Position numbers and translations under genes: made by a program. From positions 3,472,001 to 3,536,000 of the forward strand of contig AP017375.1 of the NCBI GenBank assembly GCA_002355455.1: 64,000 nt of DNA, written 5' to 3'. The DNA is from Stanieria sp. NIES-3757 (GTDB lineage: Bacteria > Cyanobacteriota > Cyanobacteriia > Cyanobacteriales > Xenococcaceae). The notes below the pieces were generated by a model that ran no database searches, had not been told where the DNA came from, and saw only the letters and a program-made list of their open reading frames with translations. This document shows positions 44,280 to 52,652 of the stretch, one piece after another. Position 1 is the first letter of the stretch. Each line of letters opens with the position of its first letter.

Positions 44280-45845
44280 GTGATAGAAGTGCAAGCAGTA
44301 GATTTAGGGATAAGAGTCACCAATATGACTAAACCGATAAATAGACTCTTTTGCCGTTTAGATGGTCTTTCTTCTGCGGCTAAAGAACAAAAAAGACTGA
44401 GCATTTTGAGTAAACTAGGTTTGTTAGCAGCAGAAACAGTTCCCGTTTTCGATGAAGCAACACAAACTGCTTCTAGTTACCTAGATGTACCAATTTGTAT
44501 TTTAGGTTTAGCCGTTGAAAATGAACTTTGGTTTAAATCGGCAGTAGGATTATCAAAAATTGGTTTAATGAATCAATTAGCCTCAGACCGCAAAATTCAA
44601 CTCTACGAATCTTTTAGTACTTATATTATTGATAGCGAACAGGCTTTAGCAATTGAAAATACCACTGTTAACCCTGTTTTTACTAATACCAGTTTAGTTC
44701 AGCATTATGGAATCAAATCCTATCTTGGCGTTCCTTTAATTAGTCCAGAAGGCTTTTGCATTGGTACGCTAGAAGTAATGGATTTACAAACTAGAGAGTT
44801 TAGCAATCGAGATTTAGATTTTTTAGCCTTGACTGCTCGTTGGTGTTTAAGAGAGTTTGAACGGGATTACTTAATTAAAACTCAAACCTCAAAAACTACA
44901 GAGAATTTGGGTCATTTGCCTGTGCTTAATCCTACTCAACCAGCTTGGCAAGCACCAATACCAACAAAATTAGAAATAGTTAATCCTCCAACTGATAATT
45001 TATCTTCTACTAATTTAATTAAAGTTAAACTACTCGCTCAATTAACTCAAGAATTAAGAACTCCTTTAACTTCTGTCATCGGGATGGCAAGTGTGCTACG
45101 TAGAGAAGTATATGGGCCTTTAACAACAAAACAAAGAGAATATCTCGAAATTATTCATAATAGTGGTCAAAATCTAATTACTCTCGTTGATGAAATTGTC
45201 AATTTGGGAGTTTTAAATGAACAAGATATTAATCTTCAAATTGCTTCAATCGATATTGAAATGCTTTGTCAGCAGGTTGTGAATAGTTTAGTCGACCTTG
45301 CTAAACAACAGCAGCAAACACTACGTTTATCTGTAGAACCTGGACACCGAATTTGGTCTTTAGATAAAGAAAAAATTAGGCAAGCTCTTTACTACTTAAT
45401 TATTAGTGTTTTAGAGATGTCTGAAGCTGGTGGAGAAGTACGCATTCATGTTTCTCATCGCCATAGAGGTTTGAATATTGCCGTCTGGCTAACTCATCCG
45501 TGGCTGGGAGATGGCTTACCACAAATAGAATTGTATTCTCAATCAGTAACTAAAGCTCTTGCCCTAAATACATCTTCGGGAGGGCGTACTTTTGAACGTG
45601 GTATGGGCGATGTTTTATTGGGCAATCAAATTTTAACCTGTGCTGCTTTGATGACAGTGTTAAATGGAGGAGAAAATAATAATCATAAACATACTAATAA
45701 AATTTCACGAGACTTATTAGGGTTATTACTGAGTTGTCATTTAATCGAGCTTCATCACGGTCAAATTGCCGTTCAAGGCTCATCTGAGTCTGGTTATCGT
45801 TATATTTTACAATTACCAACTATTGAGTCAGAAGAAGAATATTAA
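44280..45845 (+). CDS. GAF-domain histidine-kinase-like protein lacking the phospho-acceptor histidine
   Basis: A 521-residue protein. The GAF domain (about 45-200) has PICILGLAVENELWFKSAVG, YGIKSYLGVPLISPEGFCIGTLEV. A linker leads to a HisKA-like helix LLAQLTQELRTPLTSVIGMAS (about 250-270). In this box the usual SHELRTPL reads TQELRTPL, so the phosphorylatable His is Gln257 (codon CAA, 45048-45050). The HATPase part is also weak: the N-box reads QALYYLIISVLEM with no Asn, and clear G boxes are missing. It is probably a pseudokinase that may bind a ligand through GAF and act by protein contact. The start is the GTG at 44280; MTKPINRLF at 44325 is an alternative. Confidence 0.75.
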   Translation: MIEVQAVDLGIRVTNMTKPINRLFCRLDGLSSAAKEQKRLSILSKLGLLAAETVPVFDEATQTASSYLDVPICILGLAVENELWFKSAVGLSKIGLMNQLASDRKIQLYESFSTYIIDSEQALAIENTTVNPVFTNTSLVQHYGIKSYLGVPLISPEGFCIGTLEVMDLQTREFSNRDLDFLALTARWCLREFERDYLIKTQTSKTTENLGHLPVLNPTQPAWQAPIPTKLEIVNPPTDNLSSTNLIKVKLLAQLTQELRTPLTSVIGMASVLRREVYGPLTTKQREYLEIIHNSGQNLITLVDEIVNLGVLNEQDINLQIASIDIEMLCQQVVNSLVDLAKQQQQTLRLSVEPGHRIWSLDKEKIRQALYYLIISVLEMSEAGGEVRIHVSHRHRGLNIAVWLTHPWLGDGLPQIELYSQSVTKALALNTSSGGRTFERGMGDVLLGNQILTCAALMTVLNGGENNNHKHTNKISRDLLGLLLSCHLIELHHGQIAVQGSSESGYRYILQLPTIESEEEY

Positions 45846-45952
45846 GATTCCGATACAATGAGCCGTATTCTGGAAATTCAAAATTTAAAGTTTAAAATTA
45901 TTTTGGTTAGTCAATTTCAGACTTAACTATCAATTATTTTTAGGCTCTATTC

Positions 45953-47368
45953 ATGAAATCGGCTTGGACAAAAATAGTACTTTCCGACTTTAGTTTATAT
46001 CAATGGCATAGTACCAGCTATCTTTATCGTTTTGTAGGTTGGTTTTCTTCTTGGCGACAAGGAAGCTGGTTGTTGCAGTGGAGTGAAGCTCTTGGAGCAG
46101 CTTTATTGAGTGTTTTGTTTGTGCTGGCTCCTTTTGGATCTACTGGTCTCATCGGTCTTCTGTTAGTTGCTTTGGCTGGATTCTGGATTTTGTTAACTAT
46201 TTCAGAAGAACAACAATTAGAAGTAACGCCAATACATTTAGTAGTTTTAGTTTACTGGTGTATCGCTACGATCGCAACAGCTTTCTCTCCAGTTAAATCT
46301 GAGGCTTTGTCTGGCTGGATGATCTTGACATTATATCTAGTGATGTTTGCTTTAGCTGCTAGAGTCTTACGCTCGCCTCGCATTTGTAATGGGGTAATTA
46401 CTGTTTTTTTGTTAGTTGCCTTGTGGGTAAGTACTTATGGAGTGCGTCAGCAAGTTTTTGGAGTAGCACAATTAGCAACTTGGAACGATCCTAACTCTCC
46501 TTTAGCTCAAGATACGAGGGTTTATAGTTATCTGGGTAATCCTAATTTATTGGGAGGATATTTATTACCTGCGATCGCTTTAAGTATTGGTGCAGTTTTT
46601 GTTTGGCGAGGTTGGCTCAAAAAAATTCTTGCTTTAACGATGGTAGGAGTTAACTCAGCTTGTTTGTATTTTACTGATAGTCGTGGTGCTTGGTTAGCAA
46701 TGCTAGCTTTGATGACAGTGTTGTTATTATTGCTTTACTATTGGTGGAGAGATTATTTACCTCGTTTTTGGCAAGTTTGGCTGTTACCCTTAGTCTTTGG
46801 TACTTTAGCTGGATTGATTATTGCTGCAATTGTATTGGTAGAACCTTTACGATTAAGATTTTTCAGTATTTTTGCTGGTCGCGAAGATAGTAGTAATAAT
46901 TTTCGGATTAATGTTTGGGAAGCAGTCTTTAAAATGATCCGTGATTACCCTTTAACAGGAATTGGTCCTGGTCATGATGCTTTTAATAAAGTATATCCAC
47001 GTTACATGAACAGCCGTTATCCTGCTCTTAGTGCTTATTCTGTTTTTTTAGAGCATTTAGTAGAAATGGGTTATTTAGGCTTAATTTGTTTTATTTGGTT
47101 AATTATAGTAACTATTGATAGCGGAATCAGGCAAATTAGGCGTTTTAAACTGAGCAGTAATCGTCAAGGATTGTGGTTGATTAGTGCGATCGCAGCAATC
47201 GCAGGCTTATCAGTTCATGGCTTGGTTGATACAGTTTGGTATCGACCTCAAATCAGTACTTTATGGTGGTTAATGCTCGCGATCATTGCCAGTCAAATTC
47301 GGAGATTTCCCTTTAAACAGGCAAATACAGACTTTACCGAAGCCAAGCTGTCTCAGGAGCAATTTTAA
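45953..47368 (+). CDS. ictB: IctB-family membrane protein (O-antigen ligase-like)
   Basis: A 471-residue polytopic membrane protein with about ten hydrophobic segments. It follows the cyanobacterial IctB pattern: WHSTSYLYRFVGWFSSWRQGSWLL, IATAFSPVKSEALSGW, YGVRQQVFG, YSYLGNPNLLGGYLLPA, DSRGAWLA, RINVWEAVFKMIRDYPLTGIGPGHDAFN. Once called inorganic carbon transporter B; direct transport is doubted and the fold is that of the Wzy/WaaL ligases, so the substrate is open. Its last codons overlap the convergent smpB by 4 bases. Confidence 0.87.
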   Translation: MKSAWTKIVLSDFSLYQWHSTSYLYRFVGWFSSWRQGSWLLQWSEALGAALLSVLFVLAPFGSTGLIGLLLVALAGFWILLTISEEQQLEVTPIHLVVLVYWCIATIATAFSPVKSEALSGWMILTLYLVMFALAARVLRSPRICNGVITVFLLVALWVSTYGVRQQVFGVAQLATWNDPNSPLAQDTRVYSYLGNPNLLGGYLLPAIALSIGAVFVWRGWLKKILALTMVGVNSACLYFTDSRGAWLAMLALMTVLLLLLYYWWRDYLPRFWQVWLLPLVFGTLAGLIIAAIVLVEPLRLRFFSIFAGREDSSNNFRINVWEAVFKMIRDYPLTGIGPGHDAFNKVYPRYMNSRYPALSAYSVFLEHLVEMGYLGLICFIWLIIVTIDSGIRQIRRFKLSSNRQGLWLISAIAAIAGLSVHGLVDTVWYRPQISTLWWLMLAIIASQIRRFPFKQANTDFTEAKLSQEQF

Positions 47369-47844
47369 TATCTTTTCATCGCTCTCTCTATTTCTCTTTG
47401 ATCTTGGCGACGTTTCATTGTCTCTCTTTTATCATGTAGTTTTTTACCTTTAGCTAACCCAATACTGACCTTAATCCAGCCATTTTTAAAATATAATTTG
47501 AGCGGGACTAAGGTTAAGCCTTTTTGTTCGACTTGTCCAATTAGTTTGCTAATTTCTTTTCGGTGTAAAAGTAGTTTACGGGTTCGGCGTGGTTCATGGT
47601 TAAAATATTGACCACTTGCTTGATAGGGGGATATGTGGACATTGATTAACCAAGCCTCACCATTACGAATCAAAGCATAACCATCTTTGAGGTTGGCTTT
47701 TCCTTCACGAATTGACTTAACTTCTGTTCCTGTCAGTTGAATACCAGCTTCATAAGTCTCTAATATTTCATAAAGAAAGCGAGCTTGACGATTATCGCTG
47801 ATAATTTTAATGCCTGCATCTTTGTCGCCCATACTTTTTGACAC
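47365..47844 (-). CDS. smpB: SsrA-binding protein SmpB
   Basis: A 159-residue tmRNA partner that rescues stalled ribosomes by trans-translation. Signatures: NRQARFLYEILETYEAGIQLTGTEVKSIREGKANLKD, HISPYQ, RTRKLLLHRKEI, KLYFKNGWIKVSIGLAKGKKLHDKRE. It ends with the basic QREIERAMKRY tail that contacts the decoding centre. An in-frame ATG at codon 5 (MGDKDAG) is an alternative start. No tmRNA gene (ssrA) is seen beside it. Confidence 0.95.
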   Translation of the reverse strand: MSKSMGDKDAGIKIISDNRQARFLYEILETYEAGIQLTGTEVKSIREGKANLKDGYALIRNGEAWLINVHISPYQASGQYFNHEPRRTRKLLLHRKEISKLIGQVEQKGLTLVPLKLYFKNGWIKVSIGLAKGKKLHDKRETMKRRQDQREIERAMKRY

Positions 47845-48067
47845 TGCTATATACAGTATGTTCTGGTTACTAGTAGGATTTATCAGTATATCATTTGCTT
47901 CTAGTCGATCTAACTACCTTTCAAATAGCTTTTCAGTTTTAGAATTTGATTAAATAAGTATTTTTTCAGGATCCAAAGCCATGATTTTTTAGGGTTTTGA
48001 TCAATTTTCAGTGACTCTGGGCATACTAAAGATCTGGACTAAGTTTTGATATTTTGGCAAGTAACAA

Positions 48068-48853
48068 ATGATATTGCATCAGTCCGTATCTAATTCTTTA
48101 ATTGCTCAAACTCCTGCTAATCAAACACTCAAACAAGAACAAATTTGGATGTTTAGTAGTGTCGGATTAATGGTAGTAACTTTAACTTTAGTGGTTTATG
48201 GAAAATGGAAATTTAATCAATTTAAAAAAGCAATTCAATATGAACAATGTAAATTAGAAAATTTACAAAAAAGATTAAATGTAGCACTTGCTACTATTCA
48301 CAAATGGGAAGCCAATCCCGATTTAATTCATTCTCGTGATTGTAATCTTGATTATATTAGAATGCGAATGGAAGAAAAAATTTTCCATGATGCAATTATT
48401 AATCAAACTAAAGTTAAAGCTAAACAATTTATTAGTACATCTTTAAGAATTAATTTATCTCAAAATTCTCAGGCTGGAATTGGTAGTCGGGGGGGCTTTA
48501 AAATTGATGAAATTTTTGATGTTACCTATGACACTGATATTCAAGGTAAACTGACTAGGAGAGTGTTATTTCGGATTCAAATTAAACTGATGAAATTACC
48601 AACTCAATCTACTTCCAGTACAGTTAATCAAATTATTGAATGTATAGAAAATTTTCTTAGTCCTGCCGAAGTTAGAGAAAATTGGCAACCAACTATTCAA
48701 GGTCATATTGTAGCGATGAGTTGGAATCAAAAAGCCAAACCTACTCCTTTGTTACTTTTAGAACAACATGGCGAAGGAGTCAATGTCAGTTTTCGCACCA
48801 AACTTGCTAGTACATACCGTACTTTAACGACTAAAGGTAAAGAAGTAAAATAA
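48068..48853 (+). CDS. Conserved membrane-anchored protein of unknown function
   Basis: A 261-residue protein. A transmembrane helix (SSVGLMVVTLTLVVYGKWKF, about 30-49) is followed by a coiled stretch (FKKAIQYEQCKLENLQKRLNVALATIHKWEANPD). A beta-rich soluble domain follows: DYIRMRMEEKIFHDAIINQTKVKAKQFI, FRIQIKLMKLP, IIECIENFLSP, ENWQPTIQGHIVAMSWNQKAKPTPLLLLEQ. I do not recall a named domain, but the layout feels like a cyanobacteria-restricted family. It is co-directional with the holin-like gene 50 bases downstream. Confidence 0.6.
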   Translation: MILHQSVSNSLIAQTPANQTLKQEQIWMFSSVGLMVVTLTLVVYGKWKFNQFKKAIQYEQCKLENLQKRLNVALATIHKWEANPDLIHSRDCNLDYIRMRMEEKIFHDAIINQTKVKAKQFISTSLRINLSQNSQAGIGSRGGFKIDEIFDVTYDTDIQGKLTRRVLFRIQIKLMKLPTQSTSSTVNQIIECIENFLSPAEVRENWQPTIQGHIVAMSWNQKAKPTPLLLLEQHGEGVNVSFRTKLASTYRTLTTKGKEVK

Positions 48854-48902
48854 TTTAAAATTAAAGTAAATTACTAATCAAAACTGGCTTTGGCAAATAT
48901 TT

Positions 48903-49250
48903 ATGTTGCAATTCATCCTGACTTGGCTCGCAACAGCTATTTCTTTAGGGATTACGGCTTGGATTGTTCCAGGATTAACAATTACAAGTTTTACGGCTGC
49001 TGCTGTAGGCGCAATAGTACTAGGTTTAGTCAATGCTATTGTTAAGCCGATTTTGATCCTGTTTACTTTACCCTTAACTATTTTGACGCTGGGCTTATTT
49101 TTGTTGGTAGTAAATGCGATCGCTTTTAGTCTGGTAGGATATTTTACTCCTGGTTTTGTGGTGGCTGGTTTTTTCCCTGCTTTGTTTGGTTCAATTGTTC
49201 TTTCTTTTGTATCGGGAATTATTGGTCAATTTTTCTCTACTAACAACTAG
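48903..49250 (+). CDS. Four-helix membrane protein, phage-holin-like family (PF04020 type)
   Basis: A 115-residue, strongly hydrophobic protein with four membrane helices. It has the family signature LTWLATAISLGITAWIVPGLTI, then AVGAIVLGLVNAIVKPILILFTLPLTILTLGLFLLVVNA, and ends FGSIVLSFVSGIIGQFF. Such Mycobacterium-type 4-TM proteins are annotated as phage holins but are mostly chromosomal, not phage. There are no phage genes nearby, so a lysis function is not supported. The role is unknown. Confidence 0.82.
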   Translation: MLQFILTWLATAISLGITAWIVPGLTITSFTAAAVGAIVLGLVNAIVKPILILFTLPLTILTLGLFLLVVNAIAFSLVGYFTPGFVVAGFFPALFGSIVLSFVSGIIGQFFSTNN

Positions 49251-49317
49251 TAAAATTATTCATTAATAATTCTCAACCCTTCACTTCTAATTCGATGTTT
49301 ACAACAACTATGAACTA

Positions 49318-50139
49318 TTAAGTTAGATAAGAACACCAATCACTCCAGCCACCTGGATAAAGTTTCGTCTGCTCAATTCCTGCTAATTTCAAAGACAATA
49401 AATTAACACAAGCAGTTACTCCAGAGCCACAATAAACAATAATTTCTTCTGCTGAAACATAGTCAGCCCATAGTTGCTCTTGATTGGAAAGAGGAAGTAT
49501 ATAGCCATCTTGATCAGAGACTAGCTGCCACGGAGAATTAACTGCACCTGAAATATGACCGGCGATCGGATCGATAGGCTCTCTGATCCCAGCATAACGG
49601 TCATGTTCTCGGGAATCAACTAAAACTATTCCAGATTTATTTTGACAAGCTTTCACTTGTTCGATCTCAACTATCCAATCATCATGGGATTGAGGTTCAA
49701 AAAAACCAGTTCGAGCAGGAGGTATTTCATAAGTCACAGGATAACCATTACTTTGCCACGCTTGCCAACCCCCATCTAGTAAAGCTATCTGTTCGTGACC
49801 TAAATAGCGCAACAACCACCATAAACGAGCAGCAAAAGCAAATCGAGAGTTATCGTAAGCTACTACTAAAGTTTCATTCTGTACTATTCCCATCGAGGCT
49901 AATTTGGCTCCTAACTGCTCAATGTCAGGAAGCGGATGACGACCACCATGAGTTTGAATAGCACTAGATAAATCCCGATCTAAATCTAAATAATAAGCTC
50001 CAGGAATATGACTGCGAGAATATTGAAGCCAACCCCAATTACGTTCACCAAGTTGAAAACGACAGTCTACTACAACTACTTGGGAGTTATTGAGATGCTG
50101 TGCTAGCCATTGACAATCGACAAAATATTGTTGATTCAT
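49318..50139 (-). CDS. Thiosulfate/3-mercaptopyruvate sulfurtransferase
   Basis: A 273-residue tandem rhodanese protein. Domain 1 (1-130) has VVVDCRFQLGERNWG, HIPGAYYLDLDRDLS; domain 2 (150-273) has VLVDSREHDRYAGIREPIDPIAGHISGAVN and the active-site loop IVYCGSGVTACV with the persulfide-forming Cys. It transfers sulfur from thiosulfate or mercaptopyruvate; CGSGVTA favours the mercaptopyruvate-type. The start overlaps the stop of the anti-sigma-like gene upstream (shared ATGA-type overlap 50136-50139), so the two are translationally coupled despite different pathways. Confidence 0.9.
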   Translation of the reverse strand: MNQQYFVDCQWLAQHLNNSQVVVVDCRFQLGERNWGWLQYSRSHIPGAYYLDLDRDLSSAIQTHGGRHPLPDIEQLGAKLASMGIVQNETLVVAYDNSRFAFAARLWWLLRYLGHEQIALLDGGWQAWQSNGYPVTYEIPPARTGFFEPQSHDDWIVEIEQVKACQNKSGIVLVDSREHDRYAGIREPIDPIAGHISGAVNSPWQLVSDQDGYILPLSNQEQLWADYVSAEEIIVYCGSGVTACVNLLSLKLAGIEQTKLYPGGWSDWCSYLT

Positions 50140-50567
50140 GTTTGTTGAGACAATTGCTTAACAATTAAAAGACAATTGCGACCATCAGCAGTAGGATAAT
50201 AGGCTAAATGGTTGGCAATTTTGGACAAAATTGCGATTCCTCGCCCATTTCCTAACCAACCACCCTTTTTCTTCTCCAGATCGTTGATAAAAGCTTGTAA
50301 ATCAAAACCTTCTCCCCAATCCCAAATCCGAATTTCAAGAGAGTCTTCTGCTAAAATCGCTTCAATTTCAATCGTAAATTCCTCTGAAAGATTACGATGA
50401 GCATGACGCACTGCGTTTGTAAATCCTTCTGCTAAGGCTAATTGACACTGTAACCAAATTTGGTAAGACAAGTAATTTCGGCAAATCTGATTAAACTGAA
50501 GTAGAACTTCATCAAGTGCCTTCAAGTTGCTAGGAGCTTTGATCTGAATTTTTTTGAGGACTTTCAA
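50136..50567 (-). CDS. Anti-sigma-factor-type serine kinase (RsbW-like HATPase)
   Basis: A 143-residue stand-alone GHKL ATPase. N-box EGFTNAVRHAH, G1 DWGEGFD, and a glycine lid GGWLGNGRGIAIL are intact. This is the RsbW/SpoIIAB class that phosphorylates a STAS antagonist on serine and binds a sigma factor or other partner. A matching STAS protein (52176-52493) and a PP2C phosphatase (50885-52024) lie within 2 kb. In cyanobacteria without SigB the output target is unknown. It is in an operon with the sulfurtransferase. Confidence 0.85.
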   Translation of the reverse strand: MKVLKKIQIKAPSNLKALDEVLLQFNQICRNYLSYQIWLQCQLALAEGFTNAVRHAHRNLSEEFTIEIEAILAEDSLEIRIWDWGEGFDLQAFINDLEKKKGGWLGNGRGIAILSKIANHLAYYPTADGRNCLLIVKQLSQQT

Positions 50568-50884
50568 TTGCTTTCGCCTCGAAATTCCAACCGAACTATA
50601 ATAAAAAACTAAATTTGTTTATGTCTTAGTTTAAGTTAACAGACTTTCTATGTTAGTTTAAGTTTTATAAATCAAACTAACCATTAAAAAAAACTTGGCA
50701 ATTTAGCATTAATTGAGCGTTATTAAAATAATTATGCTTGTTTGAGTTAAATTTCTTTCTCATAATCAATATTTTTGCCTATTTCGATTAAGCTTAAAAA
50801 CTATATTCAATTGCATAGTAATCGAATTATCTTAGGATGAAATAATTAAATCTTTGCTATCCGCGATGAGCAAACCAATTGACT
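50568..50884. other. Divergent promoter region, anti-sigma kinase / PP2C regulator
   Basis: This 317-base AT-rich spacer lies between two divergent genes of the partner-switching set, so both promoters are here. No operator or RNA element was recognised. Confidence 0.4.
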
Positions 50885-52024
50885 ATGGCTCAAATCTTAA
50901 TTATTGATGACGACTCAGCAACACAACTATTACTCAAAAGAACCCTTGAAAGTCAAGGCTACGAGATTACCTTAGCGAGTGACGGAGAAGAAGGTTTAAT
51001 CAAAGCCAAGTCCATTTGTCCAGCTTTAGTCATCTGTGATTGGATTATGCCTCGTATGAATGGGTTAGAGGTATGTCGTCAGATTAAATCAACTCCTGAA
51101 TTATCAACCACTTTTTTTATTTTGTTGACTTCCCTTGATTCTGTCGAAGATCGAGTTAAGGGTTTAGACGCTGGTTCAGATGATTTTTTATGTAAACCGA
51201 TTGAAATGTACGAACTCAAAGCGCGTATTCGTGCAGGACTAAGGATACATCAACTCAGCCGTGATTTGCAACGACAAAAGCAATTGTTAGAAGCTGAATT
51301 AATGGAAGCAGCAGAATATGTCAGTTCTATTTTACCAGAACCGCTTCAATCTCAATCTTTAGCTATTGATGTTCGTTTTATCCCCTCTAGACAATTAGGA
51401 GGAGATAGTTTTGATTATTTTTGGCTTGATTCTCATCATTTGGTTTTCTATTTATTAGATGTTGCAGGTCATGGTTTGCGAGCTTCTTTACCTTCGTTAG
51501 CGGTGATTAATTTATTACGTTCTCGTGGTTTAAATAATGTTAATTACTATCAACCTAAAGAAGTTTTATATAGTTTAAATCAAACTTTTCAAATGAGCGA
51601 TCGCAATGATAAATATTTTACAATTTGGTATGGAGTATATAACCGTAAAACCAAAAGTTTAGTTTATTCGAGTGCTGGTCATCCTCCTGGAATTTTACTT
51701 ACTTTTAATGACTCAGAGCAACTAACAGAAAAACGTTTAAAAACGCCTGGAGTTCCAATTGGAATGTTTCCTGAAGCGAAATATGTGAATGGTTATTGTT
51801 CAATTAGTTCGCGTTCGACTCTCTATATTTTTAGTGATGGTATTTATGAGGTTGAACCACACAATGGTTCTTTTTGGGGATTAGAAAAATTGATTAATTT
51901 ACTCAAAAAATATCAAAGAAACCCTAAACGGAATCTCGATCAACTTTTAGGACATGTGAGAGAATGGCATCCTAATTTTCAGTTTGAAGATGATTTATCA
52001 ATTATGCAAGTTGATTTTTTCTAA
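50885..52024 (+). CDS. Response regulator with PP2C/RsbU-type phosphatase output
   Basis: A 379-residue protein. The receiver (1-120) has DDD at 8-10, phospho-Asp in LVICDWIMPRMNG, and FLCKPIEM. A short coiled linker (about 125-150) leads to a SpoIIE/RsbU PPM phosphatase domain (about 165-379): RQLGGDSFDYFWLD and LLDVAGHGLRASLPSLA hold metal-binding Asp, and SAGHPPGILL and FSDGIYEVE complete the core. It should dephosphorylate the STAS partner when the receiver is phosphorylated. ATG at 50885 was preferred to an in-frame TTG two codons earlier. Confidence 0.88.
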   Translation: MAQILIIDDDSATQLLLKRTLESQGYEITLASDGEEGLIKAKSICPALVICDWIMPRMNGLEVCRQIKSTPELSTTFFILLTSLDSVEDRVKGLDAGSDDFLCKPIEMYELKARIRAGLRIHQLSRDLQRQKQLLEAELMEAAEYVSSILPEPLQSQSLAIDVRFIPSRQLGGDSFDYFWLDSHHLVFYLLDVAGHGLRASLPSLAVINLLRSRGLNNVNYYQPKEVLYSLNQTFQMSDRNDKYFTIWYGVYNRKTKSLVYSSAGHPPGILLTFNDSEQLTEKRLKTPGVPIGMFPEAKYVNGYCSISSRSTLYIFSDGIYEVEPHNGSFWGLEKLINLLKKYQRNPKRNLDQLLGHVREWHPNFQFEDDLSIMQVDFF

Positions 52025-52175
52025 AAAATTTAAGTGTTACTTCCAAGATGTTTGAAAAGTTAAAATTTGTTATTTATTCAAACAGATAATTGCGTTCTTA
52101 ACTTGATTGTCTACGTTAAAAGTACAATTTTAAATTAACCAAAATTATTTTTCTGATATAATAGATGATTAACTA

Positions 52176-52493
52176 TTATTGAAATTTCTTTTCTACATCT
52201 TCTCGACTAGGAAAAATCTCAAAAACTCGATCCATACTGGTAAGCTCAAACAACATTCTAATTTGCTCGTTAATCGAACATAAAAACAGTTTGGCTCCAG
52301 CAGCCCGAACACTTTTGAGAGATAAAACCAAAGCCCCCAAACCAGAGCTATCCATAAAGGTTACATTATTAAAATCTACTAAAATAATATCTGCTCCGCT
52401 TTCGATACTTTCATTAATTTTTTGGCGGAATTCTTGAGCTTTAGTACCATCTAATATACCGGTAGGTTCAATGATCTCAATGACAGAACTCAT
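52176..52493 (-). CDS. STAS-domain anti-sigma factor antagonist
   Basis: A 105-residue RsbV/SpoIIAA-type protein. The core LVDFNNVTFMDSSGLGALVLSLKSVRAAG holds the phosphorylatable Ser in DSSG (about residues 57-60). The N-terminal EPTGILDGTKAQEFRQKI and C-terminal LTSMDRVFEIFPS are typical. It should bind the HATPase (50136-50567) in the unphosphorylated state. It is convergent with the PP2C regulator, with 151 bases between. Together these three genes form a full partner-switching set. Confidence 0.88.
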   Translation of the reverse strand: MSSVIEIIEPTGILDGTKAQEFRQKINESIESGADIILVDFNNVTFMDSSGLGALVLSLKSVRAAGAKLFLCSINEQIRMLFELTSMDRVFEIFPSREDVEKKFQ

Positions 52494-52652
52494 ATAAATT
52501 AGAGATTTACAAATTGGTAACCCTAAGCCAGTATAGCAAAGTCAGTTAAAATTCTCGATTAAAAATTTATTGCTAAAAATTGTCGTAAACTAAGCTCAGT
52601 AATCATTAGAGTTACTCTTCACCTTTTTATATTCGATTGTTTAGCAGAATTT

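Noticed and set aside
48903-49250. Prophage remnant implied by a holin-like gene
   Set aside because: The 4-TM family is widespread on chromosomes and no other phage gene is present.
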